From: Erythrophleum ivorense
Taxonomy: Eukaryota > Streptophyta > Magnoliopsida > Fabales > Fabaceae
DNA length: 64,000 bases
Direction: 5' to 3'
NCBI GenBank assembly: GCA_026724425.1
Contig: JAIUCV010000003.1
Location: 64,657,088-64,721,087, forward strand
The position numbers and the translations under genes are program-made. Positions within the stretch are counted from its first letter, which is position 1. The number at the start of each line of letters is the position of its first letter. Shown here in pieces: positions 43,118 through 53,836 of the stretch. Under the pieces are notes generated by a model that was not told the DNA's origin, searched no databases, and was given only the letters and a program-made list of their open reading frames with translations.

Positions 43118-46100
43118 ATGGAGTCACAACAAAACAACACCATTGCTCTCGATGGCCCTGCCGGTGCTAATATGGGTGCTACATCCTTCGGCCCGTTTGC
43201 GATGCCACTGTCTAGGCCACCACCTGATATTTCAAAAATTGAGATGTTCGACGGAAAAAATTTTCGAAGGTGGCAAGAACGTGTCTACTCTACCCTTGAC
43301 CTACATGGAGTTGCTATTGCTCTCACACAGTCCGAGCCTCCGTTAGATATTGACCAAAATCAAAGGATTGCTTGGGAATATGCCAACAAGGTATGCAGAA
43401 ATACCATCATTAACACTTTGTCTAATGATCTCTTCGATGTTTACTATGTGTACAAGGAAGCAAGCAAAATCTGGGAATCGCTAATTGCCAAATATACTGC
43501 TGAGGATGTTGGGAAGCAAAAGTTTGTTGTTGGGAATTACTATAGATGGGAGATGACCGAGGATAAAGATATTAAGCTGCAAATTAATGAGTACCATAAG
43601 CTGCTAGAAGAGTTGAGGGCAGAAAAAATCAACTTACCTGACGAGTTTGTTGCTGGAATTTTGATTGAGAAGCTGCCCGAATCATGGAAGGACTACAAAC
43701 AACAACTGAAACACAAACAAAAGCAATTGCCGCTGTCGGACCTAATCACTCACATCATAATCGAAGACACAAATCAAAAAGAGATGCAAGCTGCAAAAGG
43801 CAAAGAGATGGCTTCAAAAGCAAATTTGGTAGAGACAAAGCAGCTCGGCAAAAGGTATGACTCTAGAACAAAACCTGATTACAAGCCCAAAAGTTCTAAC
43901 CCTAAATTCAAAAAGAAAGGGAGTTGCTTTGTTTGTGGAAAACCAGGCCACCATGCTGCTCAATGCAGGAAGAGGGCTAGAAATGACAATCCTCCTAGGG
44001 CCAATCTGGTTCAAGGAGATGAAGGAAATGAAATCATTGTAGCGGTCATTTCTCAAGCTCTCTTAGTATCCGATGTGAAAAAATGGGTGGTAGACTCTGG
44101 GGCTACCAGGCACATTTATGCCAATCGTGAAATGTTTGCCTCCTATAATCCTACCAAGGAAGGAGAAGACCGTGTTTACCTTGCTGATTCCCGAACTGCA
44201 AAAGTTTTAGGAAAAGGAAAGGTTGAACTGAAACTCACATCTGGAAAAACTCTGCCACTCAATGATATTCTTCATGTGCCTGATGTTAGAGCTAATTTAA
44301 TTTCTGTAGCTCTATTAAGCAAAGCTGGGGTTAAGGTGTCATTCGAATCTGACAAGATCGTAATAACAAAAAATAATGTGTTTGTAGGGAAGGGCTATTG
44401 TAATCAGGGGCTGTTTGTACTCAACATTGCTGATATGAATGAAAATGCATCATCTTCTGCTTACTTGCCTGTCTTTATGGTTGATACTTTTGATATATGG
44501 CATGCTCGATTAGGACATGTTAGTAAGTCATATTTAAAGAAAATGCAAAAACTTGGTTTAATTTCTGAAATTAAAAATGATTTTCTAAACAAATGTGAAA
44601 TTTGTACAGAAGCTAAGTTAACCAAAAAGTCTCATTTTTCTGTACAAAGAGAAACTAAATTACTTAACTTAATACATACTGATTTAGGTGATTTAAAACA
44701 AACTATGACAAGAGGTGGCAAAAAGTATTTTGTAACTTTTATCGATGATTTTTCTAGACATACAAAAGTTTATTTATTTAGAAACAAAGATGAAGCTTTT
44801 GATAAATTTCTTTTATACAAAGCTGAGGTAGAAAACCAATTAAATAAAAAAATTAAAAGAGTTAGATCGGACAGAGGAGGAGAATTTGTTTTATTTAATG
44901 AATTTTGTGAAAAAGAAGGAATAATTCATGAAGTAACCCCTCCATACTCACCTGAATCAAATGGAGTAGCAGAAAGAAAAAATAGAACTTTAAAAGAAAT
45001 GATGAATGCTATGCTTGTAAGTTCTTCTGCACCAGATAATTTATGGGGTGAAGCTTTATTATCTGCATGTTTTTTACAGAATAAGATACCTTATAAGAAA
45101 ACAAATAAGACACCTTATGAATTATGGAAAGGATACACACCAAATTTAAGATATTTGAAAGTGTGGGGGTGTCTTGCAAAAGTTTTATTACCTGATCCTA
45201 AAAAGAGAGAAATAGGTTCTAAAACTTCTGATTGCATGTTTATTGGATATGCTGAACATAGTGCATCATATAGATTTCTAGTTTTAAAAAGTGACGTTCT
45301 TGATCATAACACTATTATTGAAACCAAAGATGCAGAATTTTTTGAACATATTTTTCCTTTGAAAGTTCAATATACTTCTCAAACAACAGAAAATTTTCCT
45401 TCTTCATCTAAAGTAAATGAAAGAGAAAATTTTGTTGAAAATTTGAGGAGAAGCAAAAGACAAAGAAAAGAAACTTCTTTTGGAAATGATTTTTATACTT
45501 ATATGTTACAAGATGAGCCATCAAATTTCTCTGAAGCAATTTCATCCTCCGATGCTCATTTTTGGAAAGAAGCAATTAAAGCTGAAATAGATTCACTAAA
45601 TCAAAACAAAACTTGGGTTTTGGCAAACTTGCCTCCGGGAGCAAGACCTATTGGTTGCAAATGGGTTTTTAAAAGGAAATATAATCCTGATGGATCCATT
45701 GATAAATATAAAGCGAGGCTAGTAGCTAAAGGATTTACTCAAAAACAAAATATTGACTATTTTGATACTTTTTCTCCGGTAACAAGAATTTCCTCTGTTA
45801 GAATTTTGATTGCTTTAGCTTCAGTTTACAAGCTTTTTATTCATCAAATGGATGTTAAAACTGCTTTTTTAAATGGTGATTTAGAAAAGGAAATTTATAT
45901 GGTACAACCTGAAGGGTGTGTTGCTCCTGGACAAGAAAATAAAGTTTGTAAACTTGTTAAATCATTATATGGATTAAAACAAGCACCGAAACAATGGCAT
46001 GAAAAACTTGATCAAGTCTTAACAAGTGATGGGTTTTCCACTGTTGAAATAGAAAGATGTGTTTATACAAAAATTGTGAATGATGGTTGTGTGATTATTT

Positions 46101-47053
46101 GTTTATATGTTGATGATATGCTTATTTTTGGTACAAGCATGAATATTGTGATAGAAACTAAAAGGTTTCTTTCTTCTAAATTTGACATGAAGGATATGGG
46201 TGAAGTAAAAGTGATATTAGGTGTTAAAATCATAAGGAGTGAAAATAACATTTTGCTATCTCAAGAACATTATGTTGAAAAAACTCTTAAAAAATTTGGA
46301 TTCTTTGAAAAGATACCTGTGAGCACTCCTTATGACGCTAGCACCAAATTAGTTAAAAATAAGGGTGACTCGGTAGCTCAATCTACATATGCACAGATTA
46401 TTGGAAGTCTGTTGCATTTAATGAATTACACCCGACCTGATATAGCATATGTTGTGTGTAGATTGAGTAGATATACTCACTGTCCAAGTAGTGAACATTG
46501 GTTAGCTTTAGACAGATTAATGAGTTATCTGAAAGGTACCATGAATTATGGTATATGTTATAATGGATTTCCCGCTGTATTGGAAGGATACAGTGATGCT
46601 AACTGGATCTCAGATTCAGAAGAGACCAAATCCACTAGTGGCTATGTATTCACTCTTGGTGGTGGTGCAGTAACCTGGAAATCAGCTCAACAAAATATTA
46701 TAGCAAGATCCACTATGGATTCAGAGTTCATTGCTCTAGAGCTGGCTAGTAATGAGGCTGAGTGGTTGAAAAACTTCTTCACAAATATTCCATTAGGTGA
46801 AAAACCAACACCATCAGTGTCATTACATTGTGATAGTCAATCGGCAATAGCCGTTACTAAAAATAAGACCTACAATGGCAAAAGTAGGCACATTCGTTTG
46901 AGACATAATATTATAAGACAACTGTTGAAAAATGAAGTTATATCGATCGATTTTGTAAAGTCAGAATTAAATCTGGCAGACCCTCTAACCAAATCTTTAG
47001 GGAAGAAACAAATTTTGGAAACATCGAGGGAAATGGGACTTAAGCCAATTTGA
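43118..47053 (+). CDS. Copia gag-pol polyprotein, intact frame, 1311 aa
   Basis: I chose the ATG at 43118, 13 bp after the LTR, over the longer frame start at 43010, which lies inside the LTR. Domains in order: gag with a retrotrans_gag-like region (about 40-220); zinc knuckle CFVCGKPGHHAAQC (C270, C273, H278, C283); protease DSGATRHI (D326); integrase with an HARLGH...CEIC zinc site (from about 462), DDFSRH, SDRGGEF and PESNGVAERKN; RT with INYKWVFK-type start (GCKWVFKRK), MDVKTAFLNGDL and YVDD (residues 997-1000); RNase H with SDANW, STMDSEF and CDSQSA. It ends at TGA 47051. All catalytic signatures are present, so it may encode active proteins. Whether it moves depends on the primer site and LTR damage. 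Confidence 0.93.
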   Translation: MESQQNNTIALDGPAGANMGATSFGPFAMPLSRPPPDISKIEMFDGKNFRRWQERVYSTLDLHGVAIALTQSEPPLDIDQNQRIAWEYANKVCRNTIINTLSNDLFDVYYVYKEASKIWESLIAKYTAEDVGKQKFVVGNYYRWEMTEDKDIKLQINEYHKLLEELRAEKINLPDEFVAGILIEKLPESWKDYKQQLKHKQKQLPLSDLITHIIIEDTNQKEMQAAKGKEMASKANLVETKQLGKRYDSRTKPDYKPKSSNPKFKKKGSCFVCGKPGHHAAQCRKRARNDNPPRANLVQGDEGNEIIVAVISQALLVSDVKKWVVDSGATRHIYANREMFASYNPTKEGEDRVYLADSRTAKVLGKGKVELKLTSGKTLPLNDILHVPDVRANLISVALLSKAGVKVSFESDKIVITKNNVFVGKGYCNQGLFVLNIADMNENASSSAYLPVFMVDTFDIWHARLGHVSKSYLKKMQKLGLISEIKNDFLNKCEICTEAKLTKKSHFSVQRETKLLNLIHTDLGDLKQTMTRGGKKYFVTFIDDFSRHTKVYLFRNKDEAFDKFLLYKAEVENQLNKKIKRVRSDRGGEFVLFNEFCEKEGIIHEVTPPYSPESNGVAERKNRTLKEMMNAMLVSSSAPDNLWGEALLSACFLQNKIPYKKTNKTPYELWKGYTPNLRYLKVWGCLAKVLLPDPKKREIGSKTSDCMFIGYAEHSASYRFLVLKSDVLDHNTIIETKDAEFFEHIFPLKVQYTSQTTENFPSSSKVNERENFVENLRRSKRQRKETSFGNDFYTYMLQDEPSNFSEAISSSDAHFWKEAIKAEIDSLNQNKTWVLANLPPGARPIGCKWVFKRKYNPDGSIDKYKARLVAKGFTQKQNIDYFDTFSPVTRISSVRILIALASVYKLFIHQMDVKTAFLNGDLEKEIYMVQPEGCVAPGQENKVCKLVKSLYGLKQAPKQWHEKLDQVLTSDGFSTVEIERCVYTKIVNDGCVIICLYVDDMLIFGTSMNIVIETKRFLSSKFDMKDMGEVKVILGVKIIRSENNILLSQEHYVEKTLKKFGFFEKIPVSTPYDASTKLVKNKGDSVAQSTYAQIIGSLLHLMNYTRPDIAYVVCRLSRYTHCPSSEHWLALDRLMSYLKGTMNYGICYNGFPAVLEGYSDANWISDSEETKSTSGYVFTLGGGAVTWKSAQQNIIARSTMDSEFIALELASNEAEWLKNFFTNIPLGEKPTPSVSLHCDSQSAIAVTKNKTYNGKSRHIRLRHNIIRQLLKNEVISIDFVKSELNLADPLTKSLGKKQILETSREMGLKPI

Positions 47054-47617
47054 AAATTAACAGTGACGGTAACCCAACCTCTGTGATTGGTGATCCCATG
47101 AAGGAGGTTCATATGGGTAAAAACAAGTCATTTGTTAATTCTGCTAGCACTTTATTATTTTTGGTTTCTTCTTATGATATGGAAAAGTGTTAGGATGCAT
47201 TATTGGCGAGGCTGAGCAAAAGCTCTTAATGATTTCATATTCCTTATGGATGGTGTGATCATTGCAGTCACACTTGATGAAATCACCTATATGAATGTGG
47301 AGTGGGGCCGCTCCTATAAGATCATGGCAAAAATCTCTAGAGCATTCATTAAAACCAGGCACGCGCACGGCCATAGTTTAAAGCGCAAAACTGCGATAAT
47401 AGCAAAAATTGTGGGGGTATAAATTGACTCTTAAAGCCTCTAGTATACAACGAAGAATTGTTGGTTCATAGAAGCTATAAGCTTCACCTACAACTGTGTG
47501 TACTAAGCTTTATTAGTCTAGGAATGGTTCATAGTCCGCAAGACACCATATTCGAAATGTTTATACTCATATTTATAACTCAGATGATAGTGATCTTTTG
47601 ACACACATGTGGGGGAT
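47054..47617 (+). other. Copia 3' internal region and polypurine tract
   Basis: About 560 bp between the gag-pol stop and the 3' LTR, non-coding on the plus strand. The purine run at about 47609-47616 (GTGGGGGA), followed by a T, directly precedes TGTTAGAG and would prime plus-strand synthesis. Confidence 0.7.
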
Positions 47618-48363
47618 TGTTAGAGAATATGTATGTGTGTGTGTCAAAAGGGGAAGAGAAAAAGAGGAGTCCCACATTGCTCAAATAAATGAAGGCCCAA
47701 GGGTATAAATATTAACATGTGATTATGGAAGAGCAAAATGGGCCTAGGAGGAGAATGGGCTCGCGCGCACAAAAGGCTGAACTAACACAATTGAGTTCAA
47801 TTGAAATTTGTCGATTTCCCCCCCCCTGCCGCAAAATATACGTGGTGTTGGACACTTTTTACCATTGCCAGAAATAATTTTGAAAATTAAATATTTTCAA
47901 ATAGCCTTCCGGAATATCTACAGTTTTAAGGCTTCGGTTATGAATTCAGGGTGGAAATATTTCTGAATGTTGGTCATCCGTTTTGTGTAATTACTAATCC
48001 ATTTTTATTTTTATTATTTGATTGAATTTCCATTAATCCTTATGTCGGAAACCGCCCAACGTTCAGAAACATTCCCGTTAATATAATTAAATATGGTCCA
48101 ACGCCTCGCTACATTTGAGCCTATAAATACCGCATTGCTCTTTGGGTTCGATGCACTACAGCTACGGACAACCTTCGAGCTACTCTCTCTTTTCCTCTCT
48201 CTGAGTTTTAATTTTCGCTGTTCTGCTTCCCTGCGACATCACAGAAGAATCCGTTCAATCCTGGGGAGTGCCGTCTTGTGGCGGAATATCTCTCAAGGAC
48301 AGTGTCCTTGCACACGGCTCGGGTTTATTTGAATCTAACAAATTTCTTATTTGGCAGCTAACA
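47618..48363 (+). repeat. 3' LTR of the copia element, 746 bp
   Basis: Begins TGTTAGAGAATATG and ends GGCAGCTAACA. TATAAATA lies at 48122-48129. It is longer than the 5' LTR by 61 bp, chiefly in two places around 47889-47915 and 47985-48040. Confidence 0.92.
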
Positions 48364-48368
48364 TTTTT

Positions 48369-49787
48369 TGAGTAGGAGCCGAATAGATTTCAATCTTGGG
48401 AATAACAAGGGAGATTAGAGCCATGGACTCAGTATAGCAAGCTTAGAAGGAGTCTAAAAAAGGGAGGCAGAGATTGTGAAATCAGAGAACGCCTCTCTCT
48501 CTCTCTCGGTGATTCATGGCTGGAGGGGAGGAAAATGAGAATAGAAAGGAGAAGCCAAGCAACATGATTCATCAAGTTGGATCATCTATGAAAGGGAGAG
48601 GAATGTGAGTCCTTATAGCTCAGCTTAATTTGCTTCATTGGATCTGATGGATTAGGAAATATTGGTCCTGTGCTGTCTTTCTGTATAGGCATGTTTTGGT
48701 TTTGGTCTCAGTTATACTCTTTACTGGTTTGAGTTATAGTTCTGGTTGTATGGCTTAGATTGGAAATTAATGTGCCGAATGGGTGTAATTGAAAGAAGCT
48801 CTCAGAATTTCCCATATATCCCCTATATTGTTCATTTTTTTTCCTTTTCTTGCTTAATAATGTTCTGACATTGTTAACGTATGTAATTCATTTGGGAGAG
48901 CCATTTCAATATTTATTTGCTGACCCAGAGATTCCCTGTTGATATGAAATAACAACATTAAAATTAGTCTGAGAGGTATTGGTAAAAAATCATGGTACCC
49001 CATCTTCTATGTATGCTGCTTTGTTAAATTAATGGTCTCAATCTCATGATTAGATGTTGGGAAAACATTTTGCACTCAAATAAGGATGTTTTGATTTCTT
49101 GTTTTATGAAAAACCTTTGCGAGAGGTTGAGAGTATTCAATGAAAAGAGGATTTGCCACTCTTGTTAAATCCGTGGATGGTAAATTATATAGATGCTTCG
49201 TGTTGCGCTGGGCAAATAAGTATTTCTATACTAGTTTCTTTAAATGTTGGATTGGTGTCTTTGACTGATATATGATAATCATCTATATTTTGTGTGCTGG
49301 GATCAATATTGTGGTATCTTAAGTTGGTGATTCTGTGGAGATTATGTGGGCCACAGTTCATAAAGTATTTGTGAATTTGACCAGTGACTGATTCTGCTTG
49401 AAATAGTGAATATAAATCCCATTGAGATTGAGACTTTCCCTTGTTTGAGTTTTGACAATGTTGTCAATAATTGTAGTATTGTCTCTCTGATCATATGTGT
49501 TTGTCTTGGGCTGGAATTTTTGGGATATATGTTTAAACAAAAATTTTGTGTTTTCATTTAGATTTATTGGTTCAATTGGGACTTGACTTCACTTAGGTCT
49601 TGAAAAGTCTTGAATGGAACATGAAATATACTAAATGCACCTTTGCTTACTTGGTTTTTTTTTTGTTTTGTTTTGGAATTGTTCCCGGCCTTATTTGACA
49701 TGCGGGCATCTATCCATGCAGGGCATAATTGAGGAGAACATGGATTGGCAGAGGAATCATGAAGGCAAGAAAACAAATGTAAATTAG
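48369..49787 (+). other. Possible small spliced transcript displaced by the copia element
   Basis: After the copia element, DNA of 5' UTR-like composition leads to ATG at 48516 (ATTCATGGC) and 29 open codons (starting MAGGEENENRKEKPSN). These run up to a consensus donor GTGAGT at 48605. A good acceptor with a T-rich tract (ATCCATGCAG) precedes 49722. The second exon has an open frame (GIIEENMDWQRNHEGKKT) to TAG at 49787, but joining at these sites gives an early stop. It may therefore be a non-coding transcript, a mis-called splice or a decayed gene. Sequence upstream of the copia (41995-42420) could be its original promoter and leader. Confidence 0.3.
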
Positions 49788-49959
49788 TTCTTTTGAATTT
49801 CCTTGGTGGACTCTTTGTAAATAGCATTCAAAATGATATGATGATTTTTGCTTGAACATAAAGGCACACACATTGACACAAATATTTTACACTTGTTTTT
49901 TTTTAATTTTAATATTTTATTTATAATCTTATTTTTATTTTTATCTTTATTTTATTTTT

Positions 49960-51165
49960 AGAGTAGTTGTGTGGGATACTTAATTTCCTTAAATATATAA
50001 GATGTCATTAGAGACAATAAGTATCCATGGGTATCTATATCACTTAGGTGATATAATTAATAGATTTTGGGTTTCAATGACTTACGTCAAATTAATTTTT
50101 TTAATTTTCAAGAAAAAAGAAAATACTTAAGAAAAAGAAAGTAAAAAAGAAATTTCAAACAAATTGTACATGGTTTTTGGAAAAGTAAGATATAGCACAA
50201 TTTTAAAAATGTTAAACAAAAAGGAGTAAAGGCTTTGGGAAAATGAAATGTGTTTCTTTTAATAAAATATATATTTACAGAGGTTAAAATTCAGGTTCTT
50301 AAATAAAAAAATATTAAAAAACCAAAAAAATAAAAAAAGAACAAATAATAAAATATATAACAAAAATCAAAACAAAAATAAAAAAAATCATCAAAGAAAA
50401 TCCATCATAAAAATCATGAAAAAAATTTAAAAAACCAAACAAAAAATTTTAAAAAATCCAAGAAAAAAGTCAAAGGAATCAAAAATTAAAAAAATAAAAT
50501 CAATTATCAATTATAAAAAATAATCAAAAAAACCCAAAAAAAGTAAAAATATAAAAAAATGAAAAATCACAAAAAAAGTAAAATAAAAAATAATATCATA
50601 AATCATAAAAAAGAAATCAAAATCCAAAAAATTAATTAAAAAATCAATCATTAAAAAAATCATAAGAAAAATTGAAAGAAGTCATTAAAAAAAAAAACAC
50701 AAAACAAAACACCAACCAAAACACTATTTTATACTTGGTCGAATTACGTTAATTTTGATCAATTCCATCTTAAGCTCTCATCTTAAATCAAGTTTCTCTT
50801 TATAAATAAATATTCTTTTCTTTTTCTTTTATTTTATTTTCTAAGTTTCTTTTATTTTCTATTGCATGTAATTGTCAAGGGGAATTAAAATAAGATTAAT
50901 GTTATATTAATTTTACACAATTAATTTAGAGTAATCATTTTTAGGACAAGGTGTTGTGGCGTACCTAATATCTTCTTCACACATAATTGACTCTCAAATT
51001 TAATTCTGGTTCGTATACTATTTTCTGACAAAAAGTTTTTCTAAAGTTTTGCTTTTTGAAAACAAAATTTTGGTGGTGATTCTACTTTGATTTTGGTTTT
51101 TGTTTTCAAAAATTGAAATTTTAAAAAAATTTCTAGCACCATGTGGTCATATCACGGGTATGACA
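49960..51165 (+). mobile_element. Decayed gypsy-type LTR with adjoining primer-site region
   Basis: The right edge reads CATATCACGGGTATGACA, followed by GTTTAGCAACTCCAATAG. I recognise this as a decayed form of a common plant gypsy junction (LTR end ...GACA, then GTTTGGCGACTCC...). The left edge near TGTGTGGGATACTTAATTTCC is a tentative start, and no target duplication was found. The middle (50290-50700) is extremely A-rich with AAAAATCAAA-like words. Confidence 0.4.
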
Positions 51166-52499
51166 GTTTAGCAACTCCAATAGAAATTGGTTAGAGAGTC
51201 AAGTCCAATTTTAACTTAGTTGTGTAAAACATTGTGGCCTTCCTTTTATTTTGAATCTCATTTTGTTTGTTATTTGCCTCACATGATTAAGCTAGATAAC
51301 ATGTCATTTATATGCTTGTTTTATATGTTTTATTTCATTGATTATATATGTAACGTGTTAGCGTCAGATAACATGTGGAAAAAACTTTAAGGTAAATGAC
51401 CATATTTGTATATACTTTATTTCTTTTGCTTATATCTGTATATATGTTTTGTTCTCTTTTGCTCTACTAATTTGCCTAGCAGATGAAGGTTGAATAGTTT
51501 ATAAGCTTAAAGATATGAATGGTCTCCTTACACACATTACTGAAACACAACTATCTCACACATATTATGGGCCCTATACCCAGGTTTGAGTGCACCATAA
51601 GTTAGCAAATGTTTATATTAATTTTCCTATGAAGTCTTATGCTTCTTGAAGCTATCATGAAGACTTCACCTAAATTGTACCTTATTATATGGGTTTGACT
51701 TGTGTAAGATCTTTTTTCTTTCAAGGTCAAATTTATATAATAAGATCTTCATTTTTTTATTAGAGCAATTTGGAGACTAATATTTTTAGGAGTCATAGAC
51801 TTACCTTGAAACCTTACACTAATAGTCAAGTCATAATTGCTTCTTAGATAGTTAGAGCTAGACTCTTATAAAACAATGACCTCAACCTAGGGTTTACCTA
51901 TATTAGGACAAACAATAGCATTTTTAACTTATTCATTATCACATTCATACATTTAACAAAGTCCATAGAGAAAGTTTCACATTGTCACGAAATAGTTAAT
52001 GAAATGTCTTTGTACGTCAAAGGCATTAACTATAATGAAAGTATGCATTAGTTAAACCAACCTTGGTTCGATGGGTTTCCAACCCTGAAAGGCCACAATC
52101 ATGCCTATCATAATCCCCTAAATGGGAAACCCTTTGGCATGCATTTTTTTAAAATAAAAAATAAAATAAAATAAAAATAAATGGGGACATCCCTCTTTCA
52201 ACAACTAGTCCAATTACTATGACATTAACCTTGAAAGGACTCCTTTTTGTCTTAAAATCTTTTCCTTTACAAAATAACAAGTTTTTTAAAGAAAAAGGAG
52301 TATTTTTGTGGTTTTTGTATAATATTCATGATTTTGTACGTGAAAAATACACATTTGTTAGTACACCATTAAATGACTACCTTGTCCCGATAAAAGGTTT
52401 AAGACAATAAGGCATCAATTGTGTAGAAAGGCACATTTTCTTTAGATTGACTGTCAACTACTTTTTCTTTTATGGAGCAATAGGCACCTTAAGGAAAGG
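51166..52499. other. Decayed repeat DNA, no gene recognised
   Basis: AT-rich, no conserved frame on either strand. It probably continues the leader of the element to the left. The plus frame at 52219-52410 is short and has no known motif. Confidence 0.35.
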
Positions 52500-53771
52500 T
52501 ACAAAGCTATTATCAACAGTTATTACCAATGGAAATCAAGCTCTTGGTAAGTGTAGGAAAAACTAAAACATCTTTTAATTCCAAATTTCCAACTTTTATG
52601 TTTAAAAATGCATCTCCAGTATGTGAAATGAGAAGAGCATTACCATTCCCTACAAACATAGCGGTGTGTCCATTGTATGGTTCTGCATATGTTAACTTAC
52701 TAGCATCAATTCACTATATGAAATGTTGCTCCTAAGTCCATGTAGAGTGAAGGATCATCAAATTCCTTCAAATCCAGTCCTACCAAGGCTTCTAGAATTC
52801 CATCAACTTGATAAGAGTAATCAAACCTATGCCAACACTCAATAGCACTATGATTACTTGGTCTTGTTTCAACAATTTGAATTTTGCCATTATGGTTTTT
52901 GTTATCAACATTGGTTGCTATTGTGTTTTGATTATTCAAATTAAAGTTTTTTTTTTTCTAGTAGATTAACCAAATGGCACAAAGCCACTTCCTCTTGGGA
53001 TGAAGTTGCTATTGCCATTGTTTTTATGGGTGCCATTGTTGTTGCCATTGCCTTGACCTCCACAGAAACTCCATCCTCTTCCTCTTTGAAGAAAGAATGC
53101 TTAAGCATGTTCCATGTTAACCTTTTCCTCTTCCTTTCAAACTTCCAGCATCTGCTCATGCCCCTATAAAGGTTGAACAAACTAATTGAAAGATGGTTAA
53201 GGTGATTTTGTTAACATTGTCATGTGAAAATCTTGGTATTTGTGACTGAGTCCTCTTGAAAATTGAAAAACTTTATCTAAATCAAATGCAAGTCCATCAA
53301 TAGCAACCAACATATCACATATTCCTTTGAACTTCTTCAATCACTCATTTAGAGTAATTGTCATTAGTAAGCCTTTTAGATTAGCTTCCTTTATGCAATC
53401 ACTGGCAATATCCACTCCTGAAGTGAGTTCCATAATTTGTTAGCTGTGTCTACACTAAAAGTCATGGTTAGAACTTTCTCTTCCATGACTAAAAGGAGCC
53501 AAGCAACAAGTAAGCCATCATTCATTTGCTAAGCATCAAAGTTTGGATTTTTCTTTCCATTAACTTTCTCAGCTGGTTTCTCACCATTTAGGATATAATG
53601 AGCAACTCCAAGACTTTGAACAAGAGGAAGAATTTATGAACGACCTAGCAAAAAGTTGGTTGCATTAAGTTTGATTAAAATAAGACTTGAGCATTGATAA
53701 AAGCTTTGAATGGTAAGATTGGGTTCAGAGGGTATTGTTTCAATCTCAAGGCTTATGTTTTGGGATGCCAT
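52500..53771 (-). pseudogene. Copia gag-protease remnant
   Basis: The minus strand starts with ATG at 53771 (MASQNISLEIETI), then damaged gag. It continues to CWHRFDYSYQ (52835 region), the knuckle-to-protease linker, and reaches a protease remnant reading YMDLGATFHIVN, where DSGATSH is expected. It continues with LNINVGNLELKDVLVFPT. Many stops interrupt it. The rest of pol is not seen, so the copy is truncated near 52500. A different copia lineage from the intact element. Confidence 0.7.
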
Positions 53772-53813
53772 TTCTTTTTTTTTTTGGATTTCAAGCTCGA
53801 TTTGAATATTGAA

Positions 53814-53836
53814 GGTCTGATATCATAAAAGGGATT
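53814..53836 (-). other. Decayed tRNA-Met primer site of the copia remnant
   Basis: On the minus strand TTATGATATCAGACC resembles TTGGTATCAGAGC, placed between the gag ATG and a likely LTR end (TG at 53836 on plus). Confidence 0.4.

Larger units (their letters stand above)
42421..48363 (+). mobile_element. Full-length Ty1/copia retrotransposon
   Basis: 5,943 bp with two LTRs in direct orientation, TTTTT target duplications (42416-42420 and 48364-48368), one uninterrupted gag-pol frame, and a purine tract before the 3' LTR. LTRs start TGTT and end GGCAGCTAACA. The order gag, protease, integrase, RT, RNase H is that of Ty1/copia. The two LTRs differ by several substitutions and three length differences, so the insertion is not very recent. 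Lineage within copia not assigned. Confidence 0.93.
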
